From: Candidatus Mycobacterium methanotrophicum
GTDB taxonomy: Bacteria; Actinomycetota; Actinomycetes; Mycobacteriales; Mycobacteriaceae
Assembly (NCBI RefSeq): GCF_023515995.1
Contig: NZ_CP097320.1
Coordinates: forward strand, 1,550,001-1,614,000
DNA length: 64,000 bases
Direction of reading: 5' to 3'
The first letter of the stretch is position 1. Every line of letters begins with the position of its first letter. The translations under genes were made by a program, and so were the position numbers. The notes under the pieces were generated by a model, which was not told the DNA's origin, did not search any database, and was given only the letters and a program-made list of their open reading frames with translations. Shown piece after piece: positions 16,118 to 23,788 of the stretch.

Positions 16118-16320
16118 AAGCGCCCGCGCTCAGTCTTGGCAGCTTCCGCCTCGAGCCACGCGTCCAGATCGGCGATGTCGTAAAACATATGTCGGCCAAG
16201 GCGATAACTGCGCGGACCCGTACCCATGTAGAGCCAGTACCTCAGCGTCGACTCGGGTAACCCACCCAGGTAATCGGCTGCGGCCTTGGTGCCCAATCGA
16301 ACCACTGATGTTGCGGTCAT
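16036..16320 (-). CDS. helix-turn-helix excisionase-like protein (possibly a fusion relic)
   Basis: Residues ~10-60 form a MerR/excisionase-type winged helix-turn-helix: LGTKAAADYLGGLPESTLRY, then GTGPRSYRLGRHMFYDIADL and DAWLEAEAA. Such proteins act as excisionases or small regulators in phages and integrative elements. The last ~35 residues (LTSRKPAWRSG...) are a shifted reading of the resolvase tail described at 15998-16117, so the natural C-terminus has been lost. It overlaps that fragment by about 80 bases. Probably non-functional or altered. Confidence 0.5.
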   Translation of the reverse strand: MTATSVVRLGTKAAADYLGGLPESTLRYWLYMGTGPRSYRLGRHMFYDIADLDAWLEAEAAKTERGRLTSRKPAWRSGCTLMVSRQALSPPRSV

Positions 16321-16574
16321 CGCATTACTTCCTGTCGTCGCTCAATGCGCGTGTAGCCCAGGGCGGCGGCGCGGCCCGCCGGCTCTCGGGTGGGTTGGAT
16401 CCATCGGTTCATTGTCGTTCACCGAGGTAATCGTGGAATTGGTCATGGTATGCCGATCCGTATCTCGCCCTGCCTCAAGCCCGTTTGCTCTGTGGACTCA
16501 ACTCACCCTGACACGCAGGGAATCACGCTTTGGCAGTCGTGGAGGTGGTCGCAAATCCGCTGGATTGACAGGAC

Positions 16575-16760
16575 TTGCTTCGCTGTTCTCGCTGGGCGTT
16601 ACCCTGTTGTTCGGCATGCCTATGCTCGCTACTGCCGGCGACAAAGACGCAGGGGGGTGCGGGCGTGGTGCTGGGCGTGCTCTGGATGGCGTGGGGAGGC
16701 ATGTGGGTGCTGGTCTGGACCGCCTTCGCGATCCAGCACACGTTAAGGGGGCGGCAATAG
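16575..16760 (+). CDS. small membrane protein, related to the one at 13521
   Basis: The informative part is VVLGVLWMAWGGMWVLVWTA and FAIQHTLRGRQ at the C-terminus, a single hydrophobic helix followed by HTL and basic residues. This matches the pattern of the small protein at 13521-13715 (LWMFW...AFAINHTLKACRR). The N-terminal 25 residues are Cys-rich and unlikely to be natural; an internal GTG may be the true start. It may be a second, decayed copy. Function unknown. Confidence 0.35.
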   Translation: MLRCSRWALPCCSACLCSLLPATKTQGGAGVVLGVLWMAWGGMWVLVWTAFAIQHTLRGRQ

Positions 16761-16881
16761 TCGGCAACTCCTACTGCCGCAGCGGTCATCGTTTCCATCG
16801 GAGGGTAGGGCGGTCAGAATCTCAGCTGTTCCCGACAGTCTCTGCACTCACAGCACCGACCAGAGAGGTGTGAGCTTGCAC

Positions 16882-17370
16882 ATGAGGAGCCGTGTTCGGC
16901 TAGGAATCATCGCCGCGAGCATTGTGCTGCTGGCGGCATGCGGTGCAGGTAACCAAGCGACGGAGAAACCGGCCGAGTCCCACGCCCAGGCCGCTGTTAT
17001 CGGCACGCCAGTGCGGGATGGGAAGTTCGAGTTCATCGTCACCTCGGTCGACCGGTCGAAAACGGCCGGCAACCCATCGAACGAGTACGAGCAATCAACC
17101 GCGCAGGGCGAATACATTAACGTGCACCTGTCAGTAAAGAACACCGGCAACGAGGCGCAATCGTACTTCGCGTCAAATCAGAAACTCATCGTCGGCGGCA
17201 AGAAATTCGATGCCGCGTCGATCTTGGGCCTCAAAGGTGACGGCGATTCCATCAACCCGGGACTCGGCATTGACACAGTGGTGTCGTTCGATGTTCCAGT
17301 GGGGACGAACCCAGACTCAATCGAACTGCATGACTCCGCGTTCAGCGGCGGAGCGACAGTAAAGCTGTGA
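16882..17370 (+). CDS. DUF4352 lipoprotein
   Basis: This 162-residue lipoprotein has signal MRSRVRLGIIAASIVLLAAC and lipobox LAAC. The mature part is an Ig-like DUF4352 domain: VRDGKFEFIVTSVDRSKTAG, then GEYINVHLSVKNTGNEAQSY, FASNQKLIVGGKKFDA and VVSFDVPVGTNPDSIELHDS. A GTG at 16870 is in frame but has its GAGAGG too close, so the ATG at 16882 is preferred. Such proteins are often encoded in phages and plasmids as well as chromosomes. It appears intact in a region of broken genes, so it may be recent or under selection. Ligand unknown. Confidence 0.8.
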   Translation: MRSRVRLGIIAASIVLLAACGAGNQATEKPAESHAQAAVIGTPVRDGKFEFIVTSVDRSKTAGNPSNEYEQSTAQGEYINVHLSVKNTGNEAQSYFASNQKLIVGGKKFDAASILGLKGDGDSINPGLGIDTVVSFDVPVGTNPDSIELHDSAFSGGATVKL

Positions 17371-17429
17371 GGTGCGAAGACACGAATTGTCTGCGGCGTC
17401 CTAGCCCTCGGTTTGTCGGCTCTTCGGTG

Positions 17430-17600
17430 CCGTCGCTCTCTGCGGTAGCGGGGCCGCGCCACTGGCCTTGCGAACTTTCCCTCCTCCTCGTAGACCATTA
17501 CCGCCCACCGGGTCGGACCGGTGACCGCCACGTCGGTGATGGCCTCACCGTCTGTGGTGCGCAGATAATGAGCGCAATGCAGGACAAATGAGTTGACTAC
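17430..17600 (-). pseudogene. short protein remnant, unidentified
   Basis: A minus-strand frame without a usable start encodes HYLRTTDGEAITDVAVTGPT and RWAVMVYEEEGKFARPVARP, with coding-like composition. I do not recognise the family. The frame goes on into the antisense of the DUF4352 gene, where it is meaningless. It is probably the tail of a lost gene. Confidence 0.3.
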
Positions 17601-17621
17601 TGATCGCGTTAGTGTTGCGTG

Positions 17622-18908
17622 TCACGACAAAGTTTGAGTTGCGCGGGCGGCACTTGACGACTTTGCGGTCTTCGCGATCGTTTCGAAGCCACGAGGATTG
17701 CCTTTGAAAAAACACACAATCAACGACGCCATAGTCCAGGCGGGCGTGATCAGCAACGCCGCCAACACCATGGCAGCGACGGACTGCCACAATCGGTTCA
17801 AGTAGAAATGGGCGGGGCTTCGCATATCCAGCGGGTCTCGACTACCGCTGTTGATCCAGCCAGCGACGAAGAAGGAAACGAGCCACGTGACGAGCGCGCC
17901 CAGGCAATACACCAACAAGAACCCTGTGGGACGTAGGGCATGGGTAGCTAGGGCGCAGGTTCCAGCCACGGATAAAACGGCGGTGGCAGGCCCTAGGATG
18001 TGGCGGGCAGCTACGAACAGGCGCCCCCAGACTGGGAGAATCCCGTGATGGGTGAGGGCGTGAATGTTGCCCCACAACCACCGCCGTCTCTGTTTGATGT
18101 AGTCGCTGCGGGTCCATGGACTAGTTAGCTCAACATACTCATGGAACCAGCCCCAGCGCAGACCCAGGGCGGCGGCATTCTGACCTACCACCAGATCTTC
18201 CGACGCGAAGATCTTGTAGTCCCAGGTTACGATCCGCTCGGTGCGAGCGGTCATAAACAGGCCTTCACCGTGTGCATACACAGGTCGCTTGAGTACCCCC
18301 TGTGCGAACGAGCACCAGACCAGGCACGTGAGCAACCGCATATCGTCCATATGACTTAACAGGAAGTGCCTAATCCCGTGATTTCCATACAAAATACGTG
18401 GAGCAGTAACTCCTTGGCAGATGTCGTAATCCCCGATGAACCCCGTCATCACATATTCACGGGTCGGCTCGACATCGTCATCGAGGAAGAGAAGCTTGAG
18501 AGTCTGATCGAAACTCATTCCGTTCTCTTCACGGATCCGGCGGCTGTACTCCAGCGCTCTGGCCTTCGCCACGGGAAGACAGGAGAAGTCTTCGGGCACC
18601 ACGTAAACGCAATCGGCATCGTCGTACCGGGTCGGGAATCCCGGCTCCAATACAACCCAAATCTGATAATGCATGGGCAGGTTATACGAGTGAATCCGAG
18701 ATATGATCTCGATGACTCGTTCCTGCTCTTTTCCGAGTGTCGTTATCTGGATAACCAGATTTTTATATTTGCTTTCATCGGTACGAAATGCGGCATGAAA
18801 CCACCACTCTCCGATGCTGAACAACGCGAGTTCGACATACGGCATGCCGAAAGCGGCCAATGCAGCGTACCAGAGCACTGCATGCAACCAATTTGCGCTT
18901 TCGATCAT
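17622..18908 (-). CDS. membrane family-2 glycosyltransferase, processive type
   Basis: This 428-residue integral membrane glycosyltransferase has an N-terminal helix (LHAVLWYAALAAFGMPYVEL) and a GT-A domain at ~50-300. Visible are LVIQITTLGKEQERVIEIIS, the metal/nucleotide motif LLFLDDDVEPT, FASEDLVVGQNAA and the QRRRWLWG motif (QxxRW) typical of polymerising enzymes of the cellulose/hyaluronan synthase type. Three or four C-terminal helices follow (GFLLVYCLGALVTWLVSFFV and others). The base composition is clearly lower in GC than the surroundings. Its start overlaps the stop of the upstream UDP-sugar dehydrogenase by one base (TAATG), so they form an operon. A role in making a uronic-acid-containing glycan is inferred. 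Confidence 0.8.
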   Translation of the reverse strand: MIESANWLHAVLWYAALAAFGMPYVELALFSIGEWWFHAAFRTDESKYKNLVIQITTLGKEQERVIEIISRIHSYNLPMHYQIWVVLEPGFPTRYDDADCVYVVPEDFSCLPVAKARALEYSRRIREENGMSFDQTLKLLFLDDDVEPTREYVMTGFIGDYDICQGVTAPRILYGNHGIRHFLLSHMDDMRLLTCLVWCSFAQGVLKRPVYAHGEGLFMTARTERIVTWDYKIFASEDLVVGQNAAALGLRWGWFHEYVELTSPWTRSDYIKQRRRWLWGNIHALTHHGILPVWGRLFVAARHILGPATAVLSVAGTCALATHALRPTGFLLVYCLGALVTWLVSFFVAGWINSGSRDPLDMRSPAHFYLNRLWQSVAAMVLAALLITPAWTMASLIVCFFKGNPRGFETIAKTAKSSSAARATQTLS

Positions 18909-19834
18909 TAGGAGATCCTTCTCGCTGGCATCAGGGCGCCGTTAGTCAATGTGGCTACCTGATTGGCAGTAATCCGGTTGTTGACTGTTTCGACTGCGGA
19001 AATTAGCGGCGTGGAAATTCCCAACGATTTGGCGAACGTCAATGCCGCCGATACATCCTTCGGAAGGCACGCGCCACCATAGGCGCCCAAGTTAAGTGTT
19101 CCGTAGGTAGGATGCCAGATGCTTTCGGCACTTTTGACAGTGATAGAAAATGCCAAGTCGATCTCGGTCTGAGTGAACCCGATCTGACCGGCCGCCTCAC
19201 GCATCTCGTTGAAGAATGAGATCTTGGCTGCGTTCGCAAGGTTATGAATATACTTTTGGAATTCGGCGACATCCCAGCTCGTGAGAACGACCTCTGCCTC
19301 AAACGTCCCGTACAGTGCGTACATCTCCTGTTGCGTTCGCCGATCCTGCAAATCGGTTCCTAATAGCACTACAGTTGGATTCAGGAAATCTTCTCTCGCC
19401 GACTGCTCCCGCAGATATTCCGGGTTATAGCAGACTCCGAAATCGACCCCGGCACGTCCGCCTGACACCGTTTCGAGCCTTGGAACGAGTCGACTCCTTG
19501 TTGAACCCGGAAGCATCGTCGACCGATAGACAACAACCGGATAGGTGTTTGATTGGCACCGGCGGAGCGCGGCACCGATATCGTTTGTCGACTCCGTGAG
19601 ATGAGAGAAGTCGAGCCCGAAATCATTAGTAGGTGTCGGAACCGATACCAGGATTAGGTCCACTCCGTCCAGATTCAGATCGGGCGGAAGACAAGCTCTG
19701 TGACCGTCTCGCCGCAGCATCTGCACTCGTGATGCGCTGATGTCGACGTAGGAGACGTCATGTCCGTACGATACAAAGCCCTTGCCTGTTGCGGTGCCGA
19801 CGGTCCCGGCACCCACGATGACAATCCGAGACAC
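18908..19834 (-). CDS. nucleotide-sugar dehydrogenase (UDP-glucose/GDP-mannose type)
   Basis: This 308-residue enzyme starts [20 protein letters not shown], an NAD-binding Rossmann motif (GAGTVG). Further motifs are [34 protein letters not shown] and [20 protein letters not shown]. The catalytic cysteine region is [16 protein letters not shown] (GGxCLPKD). It oxidises the C6 hydroxyl of a nucleotide sugar to a uronic acid. At 308 residues it is shorter than the usual ~430: the sequence ends after the middle helical domain, so the C-terminal UDP-binding domain is missing, as in some short homologues. It is translationally coupled to the glycosyltransferase. Low GC suggests transfer from another organism. 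Confidence 0.8.
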   Translation of the reverse strand: MSRIVIVGAGTVGTATGKGFVSYGHDVSYVDISASRVQMLRRDGHRACLPPDLNLDGVDLILVSVPTPTNDFGLDFSHLTESTNDIGAALRRCQSNTYPVVVYRSTMLPGSTRSRLVPRLETVSGGRAGVDFGVCYNPEYLREQSAREDFLNPTVVLLGTDLQDRRTQQEMYALYGTFEAEVVLTSWDVAEFQKYIHNLANAAKISFFNEMREAAGQIGFTQTEIDLAFSITVKSAESIWHPTYGTLNLGAYGGACLPKDVSAALTFAKSLGISTPLISAVETVNNRITANQVATLTNGALMPARRIS

Positions 19835-19927
19835 GGCGCCCTCGATTCTTTTAGGCGAGGTGATCGACTGCGATCACCCCAGCTTGTTGGAGACACTGAC
19901 TTCGCTCAGCGGCGAACCCTGACGGCC

Positions 19928-20080
19928 GATCGCGAGTACCGCACAAGATTCCACCGCGAAGCCGATCTGGCCGCGACGCTTTGGCACCCGAATATTGTCG
20001 CGGCGCACGATCGCGGCGAGTTCGATGGCGAACTGTCGATTGCGATGGACTATGTCGAGGGCGCCGACGCCGCGCGGTTG
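19928..20080 (+). pseudogene. serine/threonine protein kinase fragment
   Basis: About 51 residues match the N-lobe of a mycobacterial PknH-type kinase: [51 protein letters not shown]. It lacks the glycine loop, the catalytic loop and everything else. The next bases in another frame (RYPLANGM) suggest a frameshift soon after. It is a relic between the UDP-sugar dehydrogenase and the group II intron. Confidence 0.65.
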
Positions 20081-20185
20081 GATGAAAGACCGGTACCCCC
20101 TCGCCAACGGCATGCGCGGATACTACTGCCGTCGCGGTGGCCGCCCATCGGTTTGTGGGAATAGCTTTAGGCAAGGCTGGGAGGG

Positions 20186-20311
20186 GTGGGTGAGAATCTC
20201 AGGCTCGATCGCCCCGCGACCATTACCCGGCTGTGGGCGACCGGGGCGCCGATCACGCTCGATCCCAGTATGGAAAGTTATGTGCGACACGAGGTCGCGT
20301 ACGGCGAGTGA
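20186..20311 (+). other. 41-residue frame, likely a C-terminal relic
   Basis: A GTG frame with GGGAGGGG upstream encodes VGENLRLDRPATITRLWATG, APITLDPSMESYVRHEVAYG and E before TGA. I do not recognise it. It lies 75 bases before the group II intron. It may be a small gene or the end of a lost one. Confidence 0.25.
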
Positions 20312-20935
20312 GCTCGCAGATTGGAGGCCGGTCTTGCCGGGTGCGTAGTTCTCGATCAGTGCTCAAGATCGGTTCCCGCCTCGACGTGCGCCCGTGAGTC
20401 TTGCTTGTCGGGGGTGCGAAGCTCGGGGTTAAAGCCTAAGGGCCTCCGTTCCGTCCGGGGGAGCGACCGGGCGAGGGAAAGACCGGACGGGCGAACGTAA
20501 GTGAACTCCTGATGATGCCTCGTCACTTTAAGCTCGGGAAGGCGGGATGGTTACCCGGGTGTAGGGCCTGGCCGCTGGTGGAGGCGGCAGGCGGCGACCG
20601 GAGAAGAACTGTCGGTCGTGTGAGCACCGCTGGCCTCGGGGTAGAGGGAGCGCCCATCCCGGTCGTGTCTTGTGTACGCGAAACGTGGAAACCCCGTCGG
20701 GTCCGAGACTTTCGTTGTCTCGGTAGGCCGATCGCAAGAGGGGCGGAATCCCTCGGCGGGACAGGATGCCCAACAAGCGGATGCCGGTGGCCGAAAGGCG
20801 ACGGGACTCGCGGCGAATTGCCGTCACTCCAAGGCGGTCGTCGTGGGGAACCGGCCGGATGCCGGCCCGAGCGGCCGGACCCGAAAGGGTGCTGACGTGG
20901 GCAGGTGAGCCTTTGAACACCGAGGCCAAGACCTG

Positions 20936-22744
20936 ATGAACCGAAGGGACAAGTTGGACACCATCGCGGTGAACGGACCCGAGGGCGGGGTTGTGGAGTG
21001 GGATTTCGTCGATTGGCGTGCCCATGAGCAGAACGTAATCCGGTTGCGGCGCAGGATCTTCAAGGCGACGCGGGAGCAGGACTGGGCCAAGGTCGGGTCG
21101 CTGCAGAAATTGATGCTGGGGTCGTGGTCGAACACGCTTGTTAGCGTGCGGCAAGTCACCCAGCGCAATACCGGGCGTCGGACGGCGGGTCTCGACGGCG
21201 AGGTCGCTTTGGCCTCGTTGCAGCGAGCAGACATAGCGGTGCGCGTGCACCGCAGTCGCGCGAGCTGGGACCCGATGCCGGTTCGGCGTGTGTACATTCC
21301 GAAGGCTGGCGGCAAGCAGCGCCCGCTGGGTATTCCGGTGTTGATGGACCGGTGCCACCAGGCGCGGGTTCGCAACGCGCTGGAACCGGAGTGGGAGGCC
21401 AGATTCGAGGCCCGCTCGTATGGGTTTCGTCCTGGCCGCGGCTGCGCCGACGCGATCGGCTCGCTGTATTCGATCCTGAGGGGCCCTGGTGCCCAACGGG
21501 TTTGGATTCTCGATGCCGATCTGTCGGCCGCGTTCGATCGGATCGATCATGACCGGCTGCTCGATGCGCTCGGCGACTTCCCCGCACGGGGAATGATCGC
21601 GGGCTGGTTGAAGGCCGGTGTGTTCGAGCCGGGTAAGGGCTTCGCCCCGACCGAGGAGGGAACTCCGCAAGGCGGGGTGATCAGCCCGTTGTTGATGAAC
21701 GTGGCGCTGCACGGGCTGGAGGAGGCTGCCGGGGTCTGCTACCGCCAAACCGGTGTCAACGCCGGGACAGCGGTGCCGGGAACCCTGGTCAGGTATGCCG
21801 ATGACATGGTGGTCTGTTGTGTTTCGCGGCGGCAGGCCGACGATGTCAAGGAGCGGCTTGCCCACTGGCTGGCGCCGAGGGGGCTGGTTTTCAACGAGGA
21901 CAAGACGCGCATCGCGCACCTCGAAGAGGGCTTCAACTTTCTCGGTTTTAACCTGCGCCGCTACCGGCGTGGGAAGCGGCCTGGCAAGCTGTTGATCACA
22001 CCGAGCCAGGATGCGGTCAGGCGAATCCGGCGCAGGCTCGCCGAGGAGATACGTGGTATGCGTGGCTCCAACGCGATGGCCCTTATCGCCAGGCTCAACC
22101 CGATCATCCGGGGTTGGGCCGCCTACTACCGGGGGGTGGTGTCCAGCAAGGTGTTCGCGGCGCTGGACAGCCACGTGTGGTGGCTCACCTATCGGTGGGC
22201 GTGCCGCGCCCATCCCAATAAGTCGAAGAAGTGGGTCGTGCGCCGCTACTTCGGCAGGTTCAACCGGTTCAGGAATGACCGGTGGGTGTTCGGTGCCCGC
22301 GATCGGGTGCTCAACGATCGTGGCGATATCGCCTTTCTCACCAAGTTTTCCTGGACCAAAATCGTCCGGCACCGACTGGTCGCGGGTAGGGCGTCTAAAG
22401 ACGACCCCGACCTGTCCCAGTACTGGGCTGCGCGGCGGCGAAAGATGATGGCCCCGTTGGACAGCTACAACCTGCGCCTGCTCGTCGAGCAGGACGGGCG
22501 CTGCCCACTGTGCGGGGAGCACGTCTTGACCCCGGATCAGCCCCCGCAATCCCCGCACGAGTGGGAGCGCTGGTGGCTGAGCATCATCAAACGGGCGATC
22601 GCCGCCGACTACCTCACCCATCATGGGCGAGGCGGCGGGCCGGACGGAAACCGAACCCGCCTGGTACACACCTCATGTCATCGCAGCCTGCGGGCTCGCC
22701 ACGGCACGAGACCGGAACCCGCAACGCCCTCGGGGCTTGCTTGA
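20936..22744 (+). CDS. ltrA: group II intron reverse transcriptase/maturase (LtrA-type) with HNH endonuclease
   Basis: This 602-residue multifunctional protein has reverse transcriptase fingers and palm at ~60-340: RVYIPKAGGKQRPLGIPVLM, ARSYGFRPGRGCADAI, IDHDRLLDAL, EEGTPQGGVISPLLMNVALH, and the catalytic RYADDMVVCC (YADD). The maturase X domain follows at ~350-470 (MALIARLNPIIRGWAAYYRG). The C-terminal En domain (~520-590) has CPLCGEHVL and LVHTSCHRSLRARHG, a Cys/His HNH-type arrangement. It splices the intron and copies it into DNA targets. All motifs look intact, so it may be active. It lies inside the intron (domain IV); its stop overlaps the start of domain V. Confidence 0.9.
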   Translation: MNRRDKLDTIAVNGPEGGVVEWDFVDWRAHEQNVIRLRRRIFKATREQDWAKVGSLQKLMLGSWSNTLVSVRQVTQRNTGRRTAGLDGEVALASLQRADIAVRVHRSRASWDPMPVRRVYIPKAGGKQRPLGIPVLMDRCHQARVRNALEPEWEARFEARSYGFRPGRGCADAIGSLYSILRGPGAQRVWILDADLSAAFDRIDHDRLLDALGDFPARGMIAGWLKAGVFEPGKGFAPTEEGTPQGGVISPLLMNVALHGLEEAAGVCYRQTGVNAGTAVPGTLVRYADDMVVCCVSRRQADDVKERLAHWLAPRGLVFNEDKTRIAHLEEGFNFLGFNLRRYRRGKRPGKLLITPSQDAVRRIRRRLAEEIRGMRGSNAMALIARLNPIIRGWAAYYRGVVSSKVFAALDSHVWWLTYRWACRAHPNKSKKWVVRRYFGRFNRFRNDRWVFGARDRVLNDRGDIAFLTKFSWTKIVRHRLVAGRASKDDPDLSQYWAARRRKMMAPLDSYNLRLLVEQDGRCPLCGEHVLTPDQPPQSPHEWERWWLSIIKRAIAADYLTHHGRGGGPDGNRTRLVHTSCHRSLRARHGTRPEPATPSGLA

Positions 22745-22776
22745 GCCGTGTGCGGGGAAACCCGCTCGCACGGTTC
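22743..22776 (+). ncRNA. group II intron domain V
   Basis: The 34-nt hairpin pairs GAGCCGTGTGCGGG with CCCGCTCGCACGGTTC across a GAAA-containing loop, with the usual two-base bulge. This catalytic domain is the most conserved part of group II introns. Domain VI follows directly, with an unpaired A near CTACC as the likely branch point. Confidence 0.85.
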
Positions 22777-22807
22777 TGAGGGGGCCCTGGCGCAGCAATG
22801 CGCCGGG

Positions 22808-23209
22808 GCTACCCGACCAACAGGTCAGGGGCGGTTTTAGGGTTCCAACGTGGTCGGTGTCGTTGGCCGCTCGGGGCTTCGTCCTCACCGACAGCGGCGC
22901 AACGGTCGTCGTGGTCATTCCGTTTGACGGAAGGCTTGCGCAGCCGCGCTGCTTGGTCTTGCGCCCGGCACAGTTCGGCGGTCCAGGGTGGGCGCAAGGT
23001 GGTGTCGCGGCGGTGCAGGGTGGGGGGGTGCCAGGGTGCCGGCCAGGCGCCACCAGAGGGCGGCGGCCGGCATTTCTGTCGGTCGTGGGCCGTGGCTGTT
23101 AAGGGAGTCGGACAGGAGGGTGGGGATGTCGGCGCCCGCGCGTGCGGCGTTGTCGAGGTGGGCGGCGAGTTGGGGCCAGAACGGGTCGGCGGCCGAGCGC
23201 CCCGGGTTG
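22808..23209 (-). pseudogene. C-terminal remnant of a MobF/TraA-like relaxase
   Basis: The minus frame reads DPFWPQLAAHLDNAARAGAD, IPTLLSDSLNSHGP, AAALWWRLAGTLAPPTLHRR and RPPWTAELCRAQDQAARLRK. This resembles the C-terminal region of large conjugative relaxases of actinobacterial plasmids. The frame begins abruptly at the XRE remnant and, without the intron, would end shortly after KTAPDLL|VEAGTDLEH. It suggests that plasmid DNA integrated here. The identification rests on my memory of the family and needs a search. Confidence 0.45.
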
Positions 23210-23383
23210 ACCGACGTCGCGGTGCCGCTGCGCCTTCGTCACGGTCACCGAGAGTTGGCTTTTTTCAGCATGACCGCCGTGGTCGGCGCGCCGCTGGATG
23301 TGACGGTCGCCGAAGTGGCGATCGAATCGTTCTATCCCGCCGACGCGGAAACCGCTGCGGCGCTGCACACTATTGGAAAGTGA
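23210..23383 (+). pseudogene. C-terminal remnant of an XRE/MmyB-type regulator
   Basis: The last 57 residues of an MmyB-type regulator remain: VAVPLRLRHGHRELAFFSMT, AVVGAPLDVTVAEVAIESFY and PADAETAAALHTIGK. These are the conserved core strands and helix of its ligand domain. It complements the 5' part at 11294-11880, which lacks exactly this portion. It ends 4 bases before the thioesterase ATG at 23388. Confidence 0.75.
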
Positions 23384-23387
23384 GCCA

Positions 23388-23788
23388 ATGACCGACACCG
23401 CCGCAACCGAGTTGATCCAAGCGCAAGTCCCGCTGTGCGCGACCCTGGGTATCACCGCGGACAGCTTCCGGCCCGACGAGGTAGTGCTGAGTCTGGATTG
23501 GGCGCCGACTCTGTGCACGGGTAACGACGTGCTGCACGGCGGAATCGTCATGGCACTGGCGGACTCGGCGGGTGGGGTCTGTGCATTTCTGAATCTCCCC
23601 GACGGGGCGGCAGGAACCGCAACCATCGAGTCCAAGACAACTTCCTGGCCGCCACCCGCTCCGGAACGGTGAAGGCGCACACCCGCCCACTGCACATCGG
23701 AAAGCGCGTCATTGTGCTCGAAACGGAGGTCCGCGGGGACAACGGCACGCTGGCCGCGAAAGTGCTGCAAACCGAGGCGATTCTGTGA
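23388..23788 (+). pseudogene. PaaI-type hotdog thioesterase, single-base frameshift
   Basis: The ATG at 23388 starts MTDTAATELIQAQVPLCATL. The hotdog motif is GNDVLHGGIVMALADSAGGV (HGG-x-x-x-x-x-D, with the catalytic acid in LAD). After TIESKT the frame runs out, but the adjacent frame continues NFLAATRSGTVKAHTRPLHI, GKRVIVLETEVRGDNGTLAA and KVLQTEAIL to TGA at 23786-23788. One A is missing near 23639 (AAGACAACTTC, expected AAGACAAACTTC). The product would hydrolyse short acyl- or aryl-CoA thioesters. It is convergent with otsB2 with no gap. A sequencing error is possible. Confidence 0.75.

Larger units (their letters stand above)
20386..22817 (+). mobile_element. full-length group II intron
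   Basis: The 5' end GTGCGCCCGTGAG at 20386 matches the group II consensus GUGYG and resembles the start of well-known bacterial introns. A long structured leader precedes the maturase gene (20936-22744). Domain V (22743-22776) has the canonical start GAGCCGTGTGCGGGGAAACC. Domain VI follows, ending CTACCCGAC, which places the 3' end at about 22817. The whole element is about 2.43 kb. It is inserted antisense near the 3' end of a relaxase-like remnant. Joining the exons at 20385/22818 restores a few more in-frame codons of that frame before a stop, which supports the boundaries. Confidence 0.8.

Noticed and set aside
17622..19834. Direct call of the two-gene cassette as hyaluronan synthase operon
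   Set aside because: The motifs fit a processive GT2 plus a uronic-acid-forming dehydrogenase, but the polymer cannot be named from sequence by eye and the dehydrogenase is short; kept as a general inference only.
20528..22669. A 713-codon open frame on the minus strand, antisense to the group II intron maturase
   Set aside because: It is the mirror of a GC-rich gene; the encoded sequence is Arg/Pro/His-rich without motifs, while the plus strand has full reverse transcriptase motifs.
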